48,975 bases of DNA from Candidatus Methylomirabilota bacterium (lineage in GTDB: Bacteria > Methylomirabilota > Methylomirabilia > Rokubacteriales > DASRDR01). Below are positions 33,888-43,503 of the stretch, one piece after another. The notes beneath the pieces are model-generated. The model was given only the letters and a program-made list of their open reading frames with translations, was not told where the DNA came from and did not search any database. The DNA lies in the NCBI GenBank assembly GCA_036005065.1, contig DASYQW010000011.1, positions 1-48,975 on the forward strand, read 5' to 3'. Both the position numbers and the translations under genes were made by a program. How positions within the stretch are numbered: the first letter of the stretch is position 1; each line of letters opens with the position of its first letter.

Positions 33888-34529
33888 ATGCGACGGCTCT
33901 CGGCCCGGATCGCGCTGAAGAGCGGCGTGTGGGCCGCCTGCCTCACGCCGCTCGCGCTCGTCGTCTACTGGACGGTCGCCGACGACCTCGGCATCAACCC
34001 GATCGAGGCGGTCACCCGGTGGCTGGGCGTCTGGACGCTCCGGCTGCTCCTGCTGAGCCTCACCATGACCCCGCTGCGCCTCCTGTTCGGCCTGTCGTGG
34101 CCGATCACGCTGCGCCGCCTGCTCGGGCTCTTCGCCTTCTTCTACGCGACGCTGCACTTCGGGGTCTGGATCGTCGTGGACCACTTCTTCGACTGGCCGA
34201 CGATGGGGGCCGACATCGCCAAGCGGCCCTACATCATGGCCGGCCTGGGGGCCCTCGTCATGCTCGTCCCGCTGGCCGCCACGTCCACGGCCGGAATGGT
34301 GAAGCGACTCGGCGCCCCGGCCTGGCGGCGCCTCCACCGGCTCGCCTACCTGGCCGCGGTCCTGGCCGTCCTCCACTTCCTGTGGCTGGCGAAGGTCGGA
34401 CGGGTCACCCCCTTCCTCTATGCCGCGTGGCTTGCGCTCGTCCTCGGGATCCGGCTGTGGGCCGCCGCCCGGCGGATCGTCGCGCGGCGCCGCCGGCGCC
34501 GGGCGGAGGCGGACGCCGTCCCGGCCTGA
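33888..34529 (+). CDS. msrQ: Haem-binding membrane subunit MsrQ
   Basis: A 213-residue inner-membrane cytochrome b-type protein with about six helices. Haem-ligand histidines are expected in FFYATLHFGVWIV and WRRLHRLAYLAAVLAVLHF. It delivers quinone- or flavin-derived electrons to MsrP, the gene just upstream. GGATG precedes residues MRRLSARIALKSGVW. Confidence 0.92.
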   Translation: MRRLSARIALKSGVWAACLTPLALVVYWTVADDLGINPIEAVTRWLGVWTLRLLLLSLTMTPLRLLFGLSWPITLRRLLGLFAFFYATLHFGVWIVVDHFFDWPTMGADIAKRPYIMAGLGALVMLVPLAATSTAGMVKRLGAPAWRRLHRLAYLAAVLAVLHFLWLAKVGRVTPFLYAAWLALVLGIRLWAAARRIVARRRRRRAEADAVPA

Positions 34530-34570
34530 CTCCGAGCAGTGACTCCCCGGAGGCGATGCAGGAGGCAGAC

Positions 34571-35002
34571 ATGAACATCGCGAGCATCCTCTCAACCAAG
34601 GGCATCAAGGTCTTCACGGTCCGGCCGGAGCAGTCGATCCGGCAGGCGCTCGCGCTGCTCGCCGAGCACAACGTGGGGGCGCTGGTCGTCGTGGACGAGA
34701 CCAACCGGCCCGTCGGGATCGTCTCGGAGCGCGACATCGTCCGGGAGGCCGCCCGGAACGAGCAGCTCTTCTCCCGCATCGTCGGGGAGATCATGACCAG
34801 GGATCTCGTGGTCGGAGTGCCGCAGGACGACCTGAAGTCGGTCGGCCACACCATGACCGAGAAGCGGATCCGGCACCTGCCGGTGGTCGACCAGGGGAAG
34901 CTCGTCGGCATCGTCTCCATCGGGGACATCGTGAAGACGCAGCGGGACCAGTACGAAGGCGAGGTCGACACGCTGCAGACCCAGATCCTCGAGGAGCACT
35001 GA
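34571..35002 (+). CDS. Protein with a pair of CBS domains
   Basis: A 143-residue protein made of two CBS domains (residues about 8-65 and 75-130): VRPEQSIRQALALLAEHNVGALVVV and VVGVPQDDLKSVGHTM... with HLPVVDQGKLVGIVSIGD. Such free CBS pairs bind adenine nucleotides and regulate partner proteins. AGGAGGCA precedes ATG 34571. The stop TGA overlaps the next ATG, linking it to the ferredoxin reductase, which it may regulate. It is intact, unlike the CBS remnant at 1388. Confidence 0.92.
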   Translation: MNIASILSTKGIKVFTVRPEQSIRQALALLAEHNVGALVVVDETNRPVGIVSERDIVREAARNEQLFSRIVGEIMTRDLVVGVPQDDLKSVGHTMTEKRIRHLPVVDQGKLVGIVSIGDIVKTQRDQYEGEVDTLQTQILEEH

Positions 35003-36402
35003 TGGCGGCCCCCGGCACCGAGGCCGACCCGCTCCGCGTCGCCATCGTCGGGGCCGGGCCGACCGGGTTCTATGCCGCGGAGCAGCTGTTCAAGCCGCCC
35101 GGGCTCGTCGTTCGGCTCGACATGTTCGACCGCGTGCCGACGCCCTACGGGCTGGTCCGGGCCGGCGTGGCGCCCGATCACCAGAAGATCAAGTCGGTGA
35201 CGGTCGCCTTCGACCGGATCGCGGCCAATCCCCGCTTCCGGTTCTTCGGGTCCGTCGAGCTCGGCAAGCACCTGACCCGGGACGACCTGCGCGACCACTA
35301 CCATCAGATCCTCTACACGACCGGGGCCCAGACCGATCGGCGGATGGGCATCCCGGGTGAAGATCTCTCGGGGAGCCACGCCGCGACCGAGTTCGTCGCC
35401 TGGTACAACGGCCACCCCGACTACCGGGACTGCCAGTTCGACCTGAGCCAGGAGCGCGCGGCGGTGGTCGGCGTGGGCAACGTCGCCATCGACGTCGCCC
35501 GCATCCTCTGCCGCTCCCCGGAAGAGCTGGAGGCCACCGACATCGGCGAGCACGCCCTCGAGGCCCTGCGCCGCAGCCGGATCCGGGAGGTGTACCTGCT
35601 CGGGCGCCGGGGACCCGCTCAGGCGGCCTTCACCAACCCCGAGCTCAAAGAGCTCGGCGAGCTGACGGCGGCCGACATCGTGGCGCTCCCCGAGGAGGTC
35701 GAGCTGGATCCGCTCACCCGGGCCGAGCTCGAGCGCACCCAGGACCGGATCACGCTCAAGAAGGTGGAGATCCTGCAGGGCTACGCCGCGCGCAAGCCGG
35801 CCGGCAAGCCCCGCCGGCTGATCCTGCGCTTCCTGGTGTCGCCGGCCGAGCTCACCGGCGACGAGGCCGGCCGCGTCGTGGCCATGCGCCTCGTCCGCAA
35901 CGAGCTCTTCACCACTCCGGCCGGGACGTTACAGGCGCGGCCGACGGAGCGGTTCGAGATCCTGCCGGTCGGCCTCGTCTTCCGGTCGGTCGGCTACCGG
36001 GGAGTGCCGCTGCCCGGCGTGCCGTTCAACGAGAAGTGGGGCGTGATCCTGAACGAGAAGGGACGGGTGATCGACCCCGAGACGCAGGCGCCCGTGGTCG
36101 GCGAGTACACGGCTGGCTGGATCAAGCGGGGCCCGACCGGCGTCATCGGCACCAACAAGCCGGACGCGGCCGAGACGGTGGCCTGCATGCTGGAGGATCT
36201 GGCCCGCGGGGCGATCCTCCGGCCGGCCCATCCCGAGCCCGCCGCCGTCGAGGCCCTCGTCCGGCAGCGGCAGCCGCACTACTTCTCGTACGCGGACTGG
36301 CGCCGGCTGAACGAGCTGGAGGTCGCCCGGGGCCAGCCGGCCGGACGGCCCCGGATCAAGTTCACGCGCGTCGAGGAGATGCTGGCCGCGCTGGGCCGCT
36401 AG
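35002..36402 (+). CDS. fprA: Ferredoxin/adrenodoxin-type NADP+ reductase (FprA)
   Basis: A 466-residue flavoprotein. FAD motif VAIVGAGPTGFYAAEQL, the FprA-specific VPTPYGLVRAGVAPDHQKIK, NADPH motif VVGVGNVAIDVAR and the C-terminal GYTAGWIKRGPTGVIGTNK-type region are all present in order. It moves electrons between NADPH and ferredoxin. The ATG overlaps the CBS stop. A hairpin repeat follows the stop directly. Confidence 0.94.
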   Translation: MAAPGTEADPLRVAIVGAGPTGFYAAEQLFKPPGLVVRLDMFDRVPTPYGLVRAGVAPDHQKIKSVTVAFDRIAANPRFRFFGSVELGKHLTRDDLRDHYHQILYTTGAQTDRRMGIPGEDLSGSHAATEFVAWYNGHPDYRDCQFDLSQERAAVVGVGNVAIDVARILCRSPEELEATDIGEHALEALRRSRIREVYLLGRRGPAQAAFTNPELKELGELTAADIVALPEEVELDPLTRAELERTQDRITLKKVEILQGYAARKPAGKPRRLILRFLVSPAELTGDEAGRVVAMRLVRNELFTTPAGTLQARPTERFEILPVGLVFRSVGYRGVPLPGVPFNEKWGVILNEKGRVIDPETQAPVVGEYTAGWIKRGPTGVIGTNKPDAAETVACMLEDLARGAILRPAHPEPAAVEALVRQRQPHYFSYADWRRLNELEVARGQPAGRPRIKFTRVEEMLAALGR

Positions 36403-36480
36403 ATCTTTCGGGGGGGTCTCGGAAGACCCCCCGATGCCCCCCCGTCGTGGCGGCGGCGAAGCCGCCGCTCGGAGCATTCC
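36403..36480 (+). repeat. Composite 3'-end repeat, copy B
   Basis: Directly after the fprA stop: a 9-base-pair hairpin (36411-36419 with 36424-36432), GATGCCCCCCC, then GCGGCGGC-GAA-GCCGCCGC (36450-36468) and CTCGGAGCATTCCTCG. The order matches copies A, C and D in gene sense. The 130 bases that follow up to 36609 hold nothing I recognise. Confidence 0.75.
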
Positions 36481-36609
36481 TCGATGTACCACGCGCTCGG
36501 TGGTCGGCGCCGGGTTACCCCGGCGCACCGATGGGCGGGTGCCGGGCGCCTACGGCGGCTGGCCCAAGCTCGCGCTAAACCGCGCGTGATGGCTGCGTGG
36601 TGCCCCGCA

Positions 36610-37422
36610 CTACCAGCGGATGTCGCGCTGGACAGGCAGCCGGTGCTGGTCCTGGCGGGCCTCGATCGGCCAGCTCCGGAACTCCTCCAGCCAGATGAGC
36701 ATCTCCTTCATGATGATCTCGAGGATCCGGCGGCCTTTCTCGGCGGTGGCCTTCGTCGGGTCGCCGTGGACGCCCGTCTTGGTCCAGCGGCCCCAGAAGT
36801 CGTTGAAGCGGACGGCCGTGGTGCTGTCCGAGGTCATCGTCCGGCCGACCCGGTCGTTGTCGGCTACCGCCTTGTCGAGCTGGACGCGCTCCCCGGCGAA
36901 GTGCAGGTAGAGCGAGGTCTCCCACTCGTCGGCGTGGGCGTATACCCCGGTCTCCAGGACCTTCAGGCTCTCGTCCCGCCCCATGTTGTAGTAGCCGAAG
37001 GCGCAGCAGAGGGCGGGGGTCTCGAGCACGGTCCGGCGCGCGATCAGGTCCACCATCGGCATGTTGGAGCCGTGGCCGTTGACGACCGCGATTCGCTTGA
37101 AGCCGTGATAGGCGACGCTCTTGGTCACGTCCACGCAGAAGTCGATGAAGTGCTGCGGCTCGACGTGGATGGTGCCCGGGAAATCGAAGTGGTGCATGTT
37201 GAGGCCGTAGGGAATCCCGGGCAGCACCAGCACCGCGCCGGGAGCCCGGCGGGCCAGCTCGCGACAGACGGACTCGGCCAGGAACAGGTCGGTGTCCAGC
37301 GGCAGGTGAGCTCCGTGTTGCTCGGTGGAGCCGGTCGGCAGGATGACGACCTTTTCCCGCTCGATGGCGTCGTTCATCTCGGGCCAGGTGAGCTTGTTGT
37401 ACTCCCACATGTCACGGGCCAC
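36610..37422 (-). CDS. Creatininase-family amidohydrolase
   Basis: A 270-residue protein. The metal-binding signature is LPTGSTEQHGAHLPLDTD (Glu, His, Asp), with VVNGHGSN and HADEWETSLYL further on. Members hydrolyse creatinine or act on modified formamides and mycofactocin/F420-type peptides. GTG 37422 is preferred because the GGGAGGGAG sits at the right distance; ATG 37410 is an alternative. It starts 12 bases after the alcohol dehydrogenase stop, so the two form an operon. Confidence 0.88.
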   Translation of the reverse strand: MARDMWEYNKLTWPEMNDAIEREKVVILPTGSTEQHGAHLPLDTDLFLAESVCRELARRAPGAVLVLPGIPYGLNMHHFDFPGTIHVEPQHFIDFCVDVTKSVAYHGFKRIAVVNGHGSNMPMVDLIARRTVLETPALCCAFGYYNMGRDESLKVLETGVYAHADEWETSLYLHFAGERVQLDKAVADNDRVGRTMTSDSTTAVRFNDFWGRWTKTGVHGDPTKATAEKGRRILEIIMKEMLIWLEEFRSWPIEARQDQHRLPVQRDIRW

Positions 37423-37433
37423 GGCTCCCTCCC

Positions 37434-38531
37434 TCACTGGTAGACGATGACGCTCCGCTTGACCTCCCCCTGCTGGAGGAGATCGAAGGCGTGGTTGATC
37501 TCCTCGAGGGGAAGACGCCGGCTGATCAGCTCCCGGACCTTGAGCCGGCCGTCCATGAACAGGTCGATGAGCAGGGGCAGGTCGACCTTCTGGCGCGAGC
37601 CGCCGAACGAGCTGCCGGTCAGCACACGCTCCTGCAGGAGCATTCCCGGGTCGATCGAGAGCCGGGTGCCGGCCGGGGAGAGTCCGATCACGACCGCCAT
37701 GCCGCCGCGATGGACGGCGTGAAAGGCCTGCTCGATGGTGCGCTGGGTACCGACGACCTCGAAGGCGAAGTCGGCGCCGCCGTGCCCGGCCAGCTCGTGG
37801 ATGCGGGCGACCGGGTCCTCGCGGGCCGCGTCGACCCGGTGGGTCGCCCCGAACTCCTCGGCCCAGGCGAGCTTCTGGGGGAGGACGTCCACCGCGATGA
37901 TCTTCGCCGCGCCCATGAGCCGCGCCGCCTGGATGACGTTCAGCCCGACGCCGCCGCACCCGAACACGGCGACCGTGCTGCCCGCCGGCACCCTGGCGCG
38001 GTTCATCACGGCGCCGGCGCCGGCCGTGACGGCGCAGCTCACCAGGCACACGACGTCGAGCGGGGCGTCCCGGCGGATCGGGATCACCCCGTGCTCCAGG
38101 AGCACCGCGTGGGTGGCGTAGGAGGAGACCTGGAGGAAGTGGTTGAGCGCCTGGCTCCCCTTGCGGAAGCGGGAGGTGCCGTCGAGCATCAGGTGGCGCG
38201 GCTTGTCGCGGAGGGCACAGAGGTTCGGGCGGCCGACGATGCAGTACCGGCACGTGCCGCACGACGGGATGTAGCTCGTGACGACGTGATCGCCCGGCCG
38301 GACCCACTCGACCCCCGGTCCCACCTTCTCGACGACGCCGGCGCCCTCGTGGCCGAGCACGACCGGCAGCGGGTGCGGCAGATCGCCGGTGATCACGTGG
38401 AGGTCGCTGTGGCAGATCCCGCTCGCCACGTACCGGACCAGCACCTCGTGCGGTCCCGGCTCGAGGACGTCCACATCTTCGACCACCAGGGGTTGCTTCA
38501 GCTCGTACAGGACGGCGGCTCTGGCGCGCAT
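37434..38531 (-). CDS. Zinc-dependent alcohol dehydrogenase (MDR family)
   Basis: A 365-residue medium-chain dehydrogenase. Catalytic zinc Cys in SGICHSDLHV and GHEGAGVVEKVG; structural zinc cysteines in CGTCRYCIVGRPNLC; NAD motif VFGCGGVGLNVIQAARLMGA. The type is close to class III/Rv-type alcohol dehydrogenases, with possible formaldehyde or alcohol substrates. GGAGGAGCTC precedes the ATG at 38531. The MDR family call is firm; the substrate is not. Confidence 0.93.
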   Translation of the reverse strand: MRARAAVLYELKQPLVVEDVDVLEPGPHEVLVRYVASGICHSDLHVITGDLPHPLPVVLGHEGAGVVEKVGPGVEWVRPGDHVVTSYIPSCGTCRYCIVGRPNLCALRDKPRHLMLDGTSRFRKGSQALNHFLQVSSYATHAVLLEHGVIPIRRDAPLDVVCLVSCAVTAGAGAVMNRARVPAGSTVAVFGCGGVGLNVIQAARLMGAAKIIAVDVLPQKLAWAEEFGATHRVDAAREDPVARIHELAGHGGADFAFEVVGTQRTIEQAFHAVHRGGMAVVIGLSPAGTRLSIDPGMLLQERVLTGSSFGGSRQKVDLPLLIDLFMDGRLKVRELISRRLPLEEINHAFDLLQQGEVKRSVIVYQ

Positions 38532-38717
38532 GAGCTCCTCCCTGTGTGCCGCGCCCACGGCAGTGGCCCGCGGACGGCGGACACCACGATAGGCGCTCGG
38601 CGGAGCGCGGGTCAAGCCCCGGCATCCCGCCCCGACGTTCCGCTGGCCGAGTCCCCTCAGGCCCTCATGCCGAGGGTGTGGGCTCTCGCGCTCGCACATG
38701 ACCACCTCGCCACCTGA

Positions 38718-38806
38718 TGTTCCGCTCCGAGCGGCGGCTTTGCCGCCGCACCGACTCTTGGGGGAGGCCTCGGAGGGGTGTTCCGACACCCCCTCCGAAA
38801 CTCCGC
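38718..38806 (-). repeat. Composite 3'-end repeat, copy C
   Basis: In the sense of the leftward phytoene-desaturase-like gene: after its stop (38807-38809) comes a hairpin (38797-38770, one extra C), a spacer with CCTCCCCCAAGAG, then the palindrome GCGGCGGC-AAA-GCCGCCGC (38749-38731) and CTCGGAGCGGAACA. The bases 38532-38717 to its left hold no recognisable gene. Confidence 0.75.
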
Positions 38807-40363
38807 TCAGGCGCCGGCGGCGAGATCCTCGAGGATCGCGTGGGCGGCGTTGTGCCCGGGGGCTCCGGTCACCTCGCCCCCCGGGTGGGTGCCGGCGCCG
38901 CAGAGGTAGAGGCCGGGCAGCGGGGTGCGGTAGCGCGCCCAGCCCGGCAGCGGCCGGCGCGCGAACATCTGGGCGGGCACGATGTCGAGGTGGCGGATGT
39001 TGCCGTCGGTGAGGCCGACGCGCGCCTCGAGGTCGGCCGGGGTGAAGAGGACCCAGTCGACCAGGGCCCGGCGGAAGTTGGGCGCGTAGGCCGTGAGGAG
39101 GTCGACGAGCTGCTCGCCGACCGCCTGCCGGCGCGTCTCCCATGACCCCTCGCGGAGCCGGACCGGCGCCCACAGCGCCCAGACCGAGACCACGTGGTGG
39201 CCCGGGGGAGCCAGCGTCGGGTCGTAGACCGACGGGATCTGCACCTCCATGAGGGGCGTCCGCGAGGGATGGCCCGCCTGGGCGTCCTGCCACGAGCCGA
39301 GGAAGGCCTCCACCGAGGGGCAGATCTTCACCTGGGCGAGGTAGCGGGGATCGGGGTCGCGCCCGAGATACGCCGAGAAGTCGGGCAGCTCGCGGAGCGC
39401 GGCGTGAAACTTGAGGTAGGCGGCGCGGGTCGAGAGCTGCGCCACCTCGGTCCGGAAGCCGGCCGGCAGCGCATCCTCCGGGACGAGGCGCAGGAACGTG
39501 CGCTTGGGGTCGGCGTTGGAGACGGTGAGGGAAGCGCGGAGCACCTCGCCGCCATCCAGGACCACGCCCGCGGCGCGACCCGCCTCGACGTGCACCCGGG
39601 CCACCGAGGCGCCGGTCCGGATCTCGACGCCCGCCTCGCGCGCCGCACGGGCCATCGCCTGGGTGATGGCGCCCATGCCGCCCCTGACGATGCCGACGGT
39701 GCCCGGCGCCGAGCGAAGGTTCACCTTGATGTAGGCGTAGCACAGGGCGCTCCCCGGGAGCCGCGGGTCGCCGATGTCCTGGGCATTGAGCGTGTGGGCG
39801 CGCAGCACGTCGGATTCGAAATGCTCGTGGACGAGGTCCCACATGGGGCGGGTGAGGAGCGTCTGCCAGAGCGCTTCGTCCTCGGTGCCGCGGACGCGGT
39901 CCGCGATCTCGGCCTCGGTCGGCGCCGGTGCGAGGAAGTAGGGATGGAGGAGGCGGGCCGCGCGCTCCCAGAAGTCCATCCACCGGAGGTAGGCGGCGGC
40001 GTCACGCCGCGAGTGGCGCTCGATCCCCGCGGCCGTCCGGGCGTGATCGTCCCACACGACGAGGCTCCGGCCGTCAGGAAAGGGATGGAAGCGGGCGGGG
40101 TCGAGGCCGAAGACCTCGAAGCCGTGACGGGTGAGCTCGAGGTCGACGATGACCTTCTCCTGGAGGAGGTGGCAGATGTAGGAGCAGGACGAGAGGCGGT
40201 AGCCGGGGAAGAGCTCTTCGGTGATACAGGCGCCCCCGACCAGCTCCCGGCGCTCGAGCACGAGGACCTCGAGCCCGCCGCGGGCCAGGTAGGTGGCGGC
40301 GACCAGGCCGTTGTGGCCCGCGCCGATCACGATGGCATCGTACCGTCCCGGCATCGCCGGCAT
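38807..40363 (-). CDS. FAD-dependent oxidoreductase, phytoene desaturase/PYROXD2-like
   Basis: A 518-residue flavoprotein. The N-terminal dinucleotide motif is DAIVIGAGHNGLVAATYLARGG, followed by VLERRELVGGACITEE. A middle VRGGMGAITQAMARAAREAG and a C-terminal GLYLCGAGTHPGGEVTGAPG complete the CrtI-like pattern. Many such proteins in non-pigmented bacteria have unknown substrates, and no carotenoid genes are nearby. The start at 40363 has a nearby MPAM double Met, so the exact residue is uncertain by 3-9 bases. Confidence 0.88.
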   Translation of the reverse strand: MPAMPGRYDAIVIGAGHNGLVAATYLARGGLEVLVLERRELVGGACITEELFPGYRLSSCSYICHLLQEKVIVDLELTRHGFEVFGLDPARFHPFPDGRSLVVWDDHARTAAGIERHSRRDAAAYLRWMDFWERAARLLHPYFLAPAPTEAEIADRVRGTEDEALWQTLLTRPMWDLVHEHFESDVLRAHTLNAQDIGDPRLPGSALCYAYIKVNLRSAPGTVGIVRGGMGAITQAMARAAREAGVEIRTGASVARVHVEAGRAAGVVLDGGEVLRASLTVSNADPKRTFLRLVPEDALPAGFRTEVAQLSTRAAYLKFHAALRELPDFSAYLGRDPDPRYLAQVKICPSVEAFLGSWQDAQAGHPSRTPLMEVQIPSVYDPTLAPPGHHVVSVWALWAPVRLREGSWETRRQAVGEQLVDLLTAYAPNFRRALVDWVLFTPADLEARVGLTDGNIRHLDIVPAQMFARRPLPGWARYRTPLPGLYLCGAGTHPGGEVTGAPGHNAAHAILEDLAAGA

Positions 40364-40745
40364 GGTCGCGCGGTACCCGGGGCGCTGTCAACCCGGGGCC
40401 GCTCCGCCCGGGCTTGACTTGCGGGCGCGACGGGTGATACCCCGGGCACACGGCGCGCGCTCACGCGCCGGCCGTCAACGTCCCGTCAATGGGCGCAAGA
40501 TCGCGAATCGAAAGGACCGGAGGTACAGAGGACTGAGGGAACGTCGAGACAGGCCGCGTCGCCCGCAGCGTCTGGCGGTATACGCAGACCTGCGCATCCT
40601 GTGGCCGAATTCGAGTTAGGCGTAGCGTTAGGGGGCGAATGCCGCGACGGTAATGGACAGAGAACCGAAACTCGCGTACCTCGCCAGCGCGTTCCCGGCG
40701 GTGACGAGCTATGCTGAGCCGTCTCGATTTCGACGGAGGGCTGGT
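40364..40745. other. Divergent intergenic region without recognised gene
   Basis: Between the leftward oxidoreductase and the rightward ABC binding protein. It presumably holds both promoters. Composition is somewhat lower in GC between about 40480 and 40740, with GAGTTAGGCG and GCGTTAGGGGG near 40611-40640. I see no tRNA, riboswitch or convincing ORF. Confidence 0.4.
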
Positions 40746-41738
40746 ATGACGGATCCCCGACTCGTGCTCACGGCCATCCTGGTCATCGCCCTCCTCGCCG
40801 CGCCGCTCGCCGCAGAGGCGCAGCCGACACCGAAGCCCGCGCGGGTCGCGCTCGTGTGTGGGGCGCGCTGCGAAGGCGGAGGCTACGACGCGCTTCGGCA
40901 GGGGCTCCGCGAGCTGGGGCGGGTCGAGGGCCGCAACCTCGTCCTCGACGTGCGAGGCGCCGAGGGGCGACCGGATCGTCTGCCCGCCCTCGTGGCCGAA
41001 CTGGTCGCGGGCAAGCCCGACATCATCGTCGCCGTCTCACCACAGCCGGCCCGCGCGGCGAAGGACGCGGCCGGGGCTATTCCCGTCGTCTTCGTGGCGG
41101 TGGCCGATCCGATCGCAATTGGGCTCGTCCCGAGCCTTGCCCGGCCAGGGGGAAACGTGACAGGTCTGAGCACCGTGGTTCCGGGGGGCTTCATGGGCAA
41201 GATGCTCCAGTTGCTGAAGGAAGCGGTGCCGCCGGCCTCCCGCATCGCGGTGCTCTGGAGCTCGAAGAACCCTCTCCATGTTGACTTAATCCCGAAGGAG
41301 CTGACACCGTCGGCCGAGCCCCTCGGCGTGCGGCTCCAGATGCTGGATGTCACCGAGCCCGCTGGCATCGCGCCCGCGGTCGAGGCCGCCGTGCGCGGGC
41401 GCGCGCAAGCGCTGCTCGTCCTGGGTGATCCGGTGTTCCACCGGCCCTTCGGACGGGTGCCCGAGCTGGCTTTGCGAGCCAAGCTGCCTTCCCTGTATCT
41501 CGACCGCGACGTGGTGACGGTGGGAGGAGGGCTGCTGTCCTATGGCCCCGACTGGGGCGTGATGTTCCGCCGCGCCGCCACCTACGTGGACAAGATCCTG
41601 AAAGGCGCCATGCCCGGCGACCTGCCCGTCGAGCAGCCCACCAAGTTCGACTTCGTGATCAATCTGAAGACCGCGAGAGCCCTGGGCCTGATGATCCCCC
41701 CCTCGGTGCTCGCGCGGGCCGACGAGATCATCGAGTAG
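40746..41738 (+). CDS. ABC transporter substrate-binding protein, TrpX/DUF534 type
   Basis: A 330-residue periplasmic protein. Signal peptide ending AAEA-QP at about residue 25. The pattern FGRGSASWG-like start is replaced by YDALRQGLRELGRVEGRNLVLDVR, followed by PARPGGNVTGLS-type SLARPGGNVTGLS and AATYVDKILKGAMPGDLPVEQPTKFDFVINLKTA, which are the hallmarks of the ABC_sub_bind family. No permease or ATPase for it is adjacent, so it is an orphan binding protein. ATG 40746 starts MTDPRLVLTAILVIALL. Confidence 0.9.
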   Translation: MTDPRLVLTAILVIALLAAPLAAEAQPTPKPARVALVCGARCEGGGYDALRQGLRELGRVEGRNLVLDVRGAEGRPDRLPALVAELVAGKPDIIVAVSPQPARAAKDAAGAIPVVFVAVADPIAIGLVPSLARPGGNVTGLSTVVPGGFMGKMLQLLKEAVPPASRIAVLWSSKNPLHVDLIPKELTPSAEPLGVRLQMLDVTEPAGIAPAVEAAVRGRAQALLVLGDPVFHRPFGRVPELALRAKLPSLYLDRDVVTVGGGLLSYGPDWGVMFRRAATYVDKILKGAMPGDLPVEQPTKFDFVINLKTARALGLMIPPSVLARADEIIE

Positions 41739-41952
41739 TGAGCATGCTGACGAACCGGAGGGCCGCGAGCGCTACGAGCATCAATCGGACGAGGAGGCCC
41801 TTGCGGAAGATGAGGCGGCTTATGAGTCGACGACCCACACAGTGATGGAGGTGCCGGTGGACAGCCTGCAGCCGCGCCTGAAGGGCAGGCTCTTTAGGTC
41901 CCGGCAGGGGCCCTGAGGAGTGCTCCCACCCGAGCCAACCCGAGGAGGTCGT

Positions 41953-43488
41953 ATGATTCGCTTTCTGCTCATTCTGTTCGTGTTCGCGGTGGCGCACCCG
42001 CTGGCCGCTCAGGAGCAGCCTCGCGTGGGGGGCGTCCTCAAGGCCGCCATGATCGGGGAGCCGCCTTCCCTCGACCTGCACTGGACCACCGCCGTCATCA
42101 CCCAGCAGATCGCCTGGCACGTCTACGAGACCCTCTTCACCTACGACCGCGACTTCAATCCCATTCCGATGCTGGCGGAGTCCGCCGACGTCGCCGACGG
42201 CGGGCGGCGGGTGACGATCGCGCTCCGCCGGGGCGTCCGGTTCCACAATGGCAAGGAGATGACCTCGGCTGACGTCGTGGCCTCCCTCAAGCGCTGGGGG
42301 GCGCGGGCGACGCCGGCCAAGCCGGTCTGGAAGTCCGTGGAGGCCGTGGAGGCGAAGGACCCGTACACGGTCGTCATCCACCTCAAGGAGCCCTCGGGCT
42401 CGCTGATCCCGGCCTTGGCGAGACCCAACAACGGGGCGGCGATCTACCCGAAGGAGGTCGTCGAGCGGGCGGGTGCGGATGGCCAGATCGCCGAGTTCGT
42501 CGGCACCGGGCCGTTCCGGTTCGTGGAGCACAGGCCCGACCGCCACATCAAGGTGGCCCGCTTCAAGGAGTACGCGGCCCGGGCGGAGGCACCAAACGGC
42601 TACGGCGGTCGGCGGACCGCGTACGTGGACGAAATCCTCTTCATCCCGGTGCCCGACGTTCCCGTGCGGATCGCCGGCGTCGAGACCGGCGAGTATCATT
42701 ACGCAATCTCGCTCAAAGGGGACCTCTACGAGCGGATCAAGGCGCTGCCGGGTGTCGAACCGGTCATCCTGAAGCCGTACGGGTGGGCGACGGCGGTCCT
42801 CAACACGAAGCAGGGGGCCATGGCCGACAAGCGGTTCCGCCAGGCCTTCCTCGCGGCGCTCGACATGGAGCCGATCATGGCGGCCGGCTTCGGGCACCCA
42901 GCCTTCTACCGGCTCGACCAGTCGGTCCACTACCGGGAGCAGCCGTGGTACTCGACGGTGGGCGGCGACCAGTACAACCAGAAGAATCCCGAGAAGGCCC
43001 GCCGCCTGTTGCGGGAAGCCGGCTACGCGGGCCAGCCGATCCGGTGGATCACGACCAAAGAGTACGAGTGGATGTACAAGAACGCCCTCGTCGCCAAGCA
43101 GCAGCTCGAGGCGGTGGGCTTCCGGATCGATCTTCAGGTGCTCGACTGGGCGACCCTGGTGCAGCGGCGCAACAAGCCGGAGCTGTACGACGTCTTCTCG
43201 ACCGGGTTCTCGTTCAACCACGACCCGGCGCTCGCGACCGCGCTCCAGTGCAGCTGGCCGGGGTGGTGGTGCCACCCCGAGAAGGAGAAGCTCTTGGAGG
43301 CGATGGCCCGGGAGCATGACACGAAGAAGCGCCGGGAACTCATGGATCGGATCCAGGCGATTTTTTACGACGACGTGCCGCGCATCAAGTTCGGCGACTA
43401 CTTCCAGCTCGAGGCCAAGCGCAAGGAGCTGCGCGGCTTTCAGCCGACCCCCGAGCTGTTCTTCTGGAACACCTGGCTTGCCCACTGA
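41953..43488 (+). CDS. ABC transporter substrate-binding protein, dipeptide family 5
   Basis: A 511-residue periplasmic binding protein. Signal peptide MIRFLLILFVFAVAHPLAAQ (cleavage after about residue 19). Family 5 motifs: GGVLKAAMIGEPPSLDLHWT, IALRRGVRFHNGKEMTSADV and FVGTGPFRFVEHRPD. Ligand unknown. GAGGAGGT precedes ATG 41953. Two permeases follow at 15 bases and by 4-base overlap. Confidence 0.93.
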   Translation: MIRFLLILFVFAVAHPLAAQEQPRVGGVLKAAMIGEPPSLDLHWTTAVITQQIAWHVYETLFTYDRDFNPIPMLAESADVADGGRRVTIALRRGVRFHNGKEMTSADVVASLKRWGARATPAKPVWKSVEAVEAKDPYTVVIHLKEPSGSLIPALARPNNGAAIYPKEVVERAGADGQIAEFVGTGPFRFVEHRPDRHIKVARFKEYAARAEAPNGYGGRRTAYVDEILFIPVPDVPVRIAGVETGEYHYAISLKGDLYERIKALPGVEPVILKPYGWATAVLNTKQGAMADKRFRQAFLAALDMEPIMAAGFGHPAFYRLDQSVHYREQPWYSTVGGDQYNQKNPEKARRLLREAGYAGQPIRWITTKEYEWMYKNALVAKQQLEAVGFRIDLQVLDWATLVQRRNKPELYDVFSTGFSFNHDPALATALQCSWPGWWCHPEKEKLLEAMAREHDTKKRRELMDRIQAIFYDDVPRIKFGDYFQLEAKRKELRGFQPTPELFFWNTWLAH

Positions 43489-43503
43489 GAGGCCTGCTCT
43501 CGC

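Noticed and set aside
40611-40640. GTTAGG-type repeats resembling integron attC core sites
   Set aside because: No paired inverse core, no integrase and no cassette-like arrangement nearby.
41744-41845. 33-codon frame rich in Arg and Ser after the orphan binding protein
   Set aside because: No ribosome-binding site and biased composition; likely chance.
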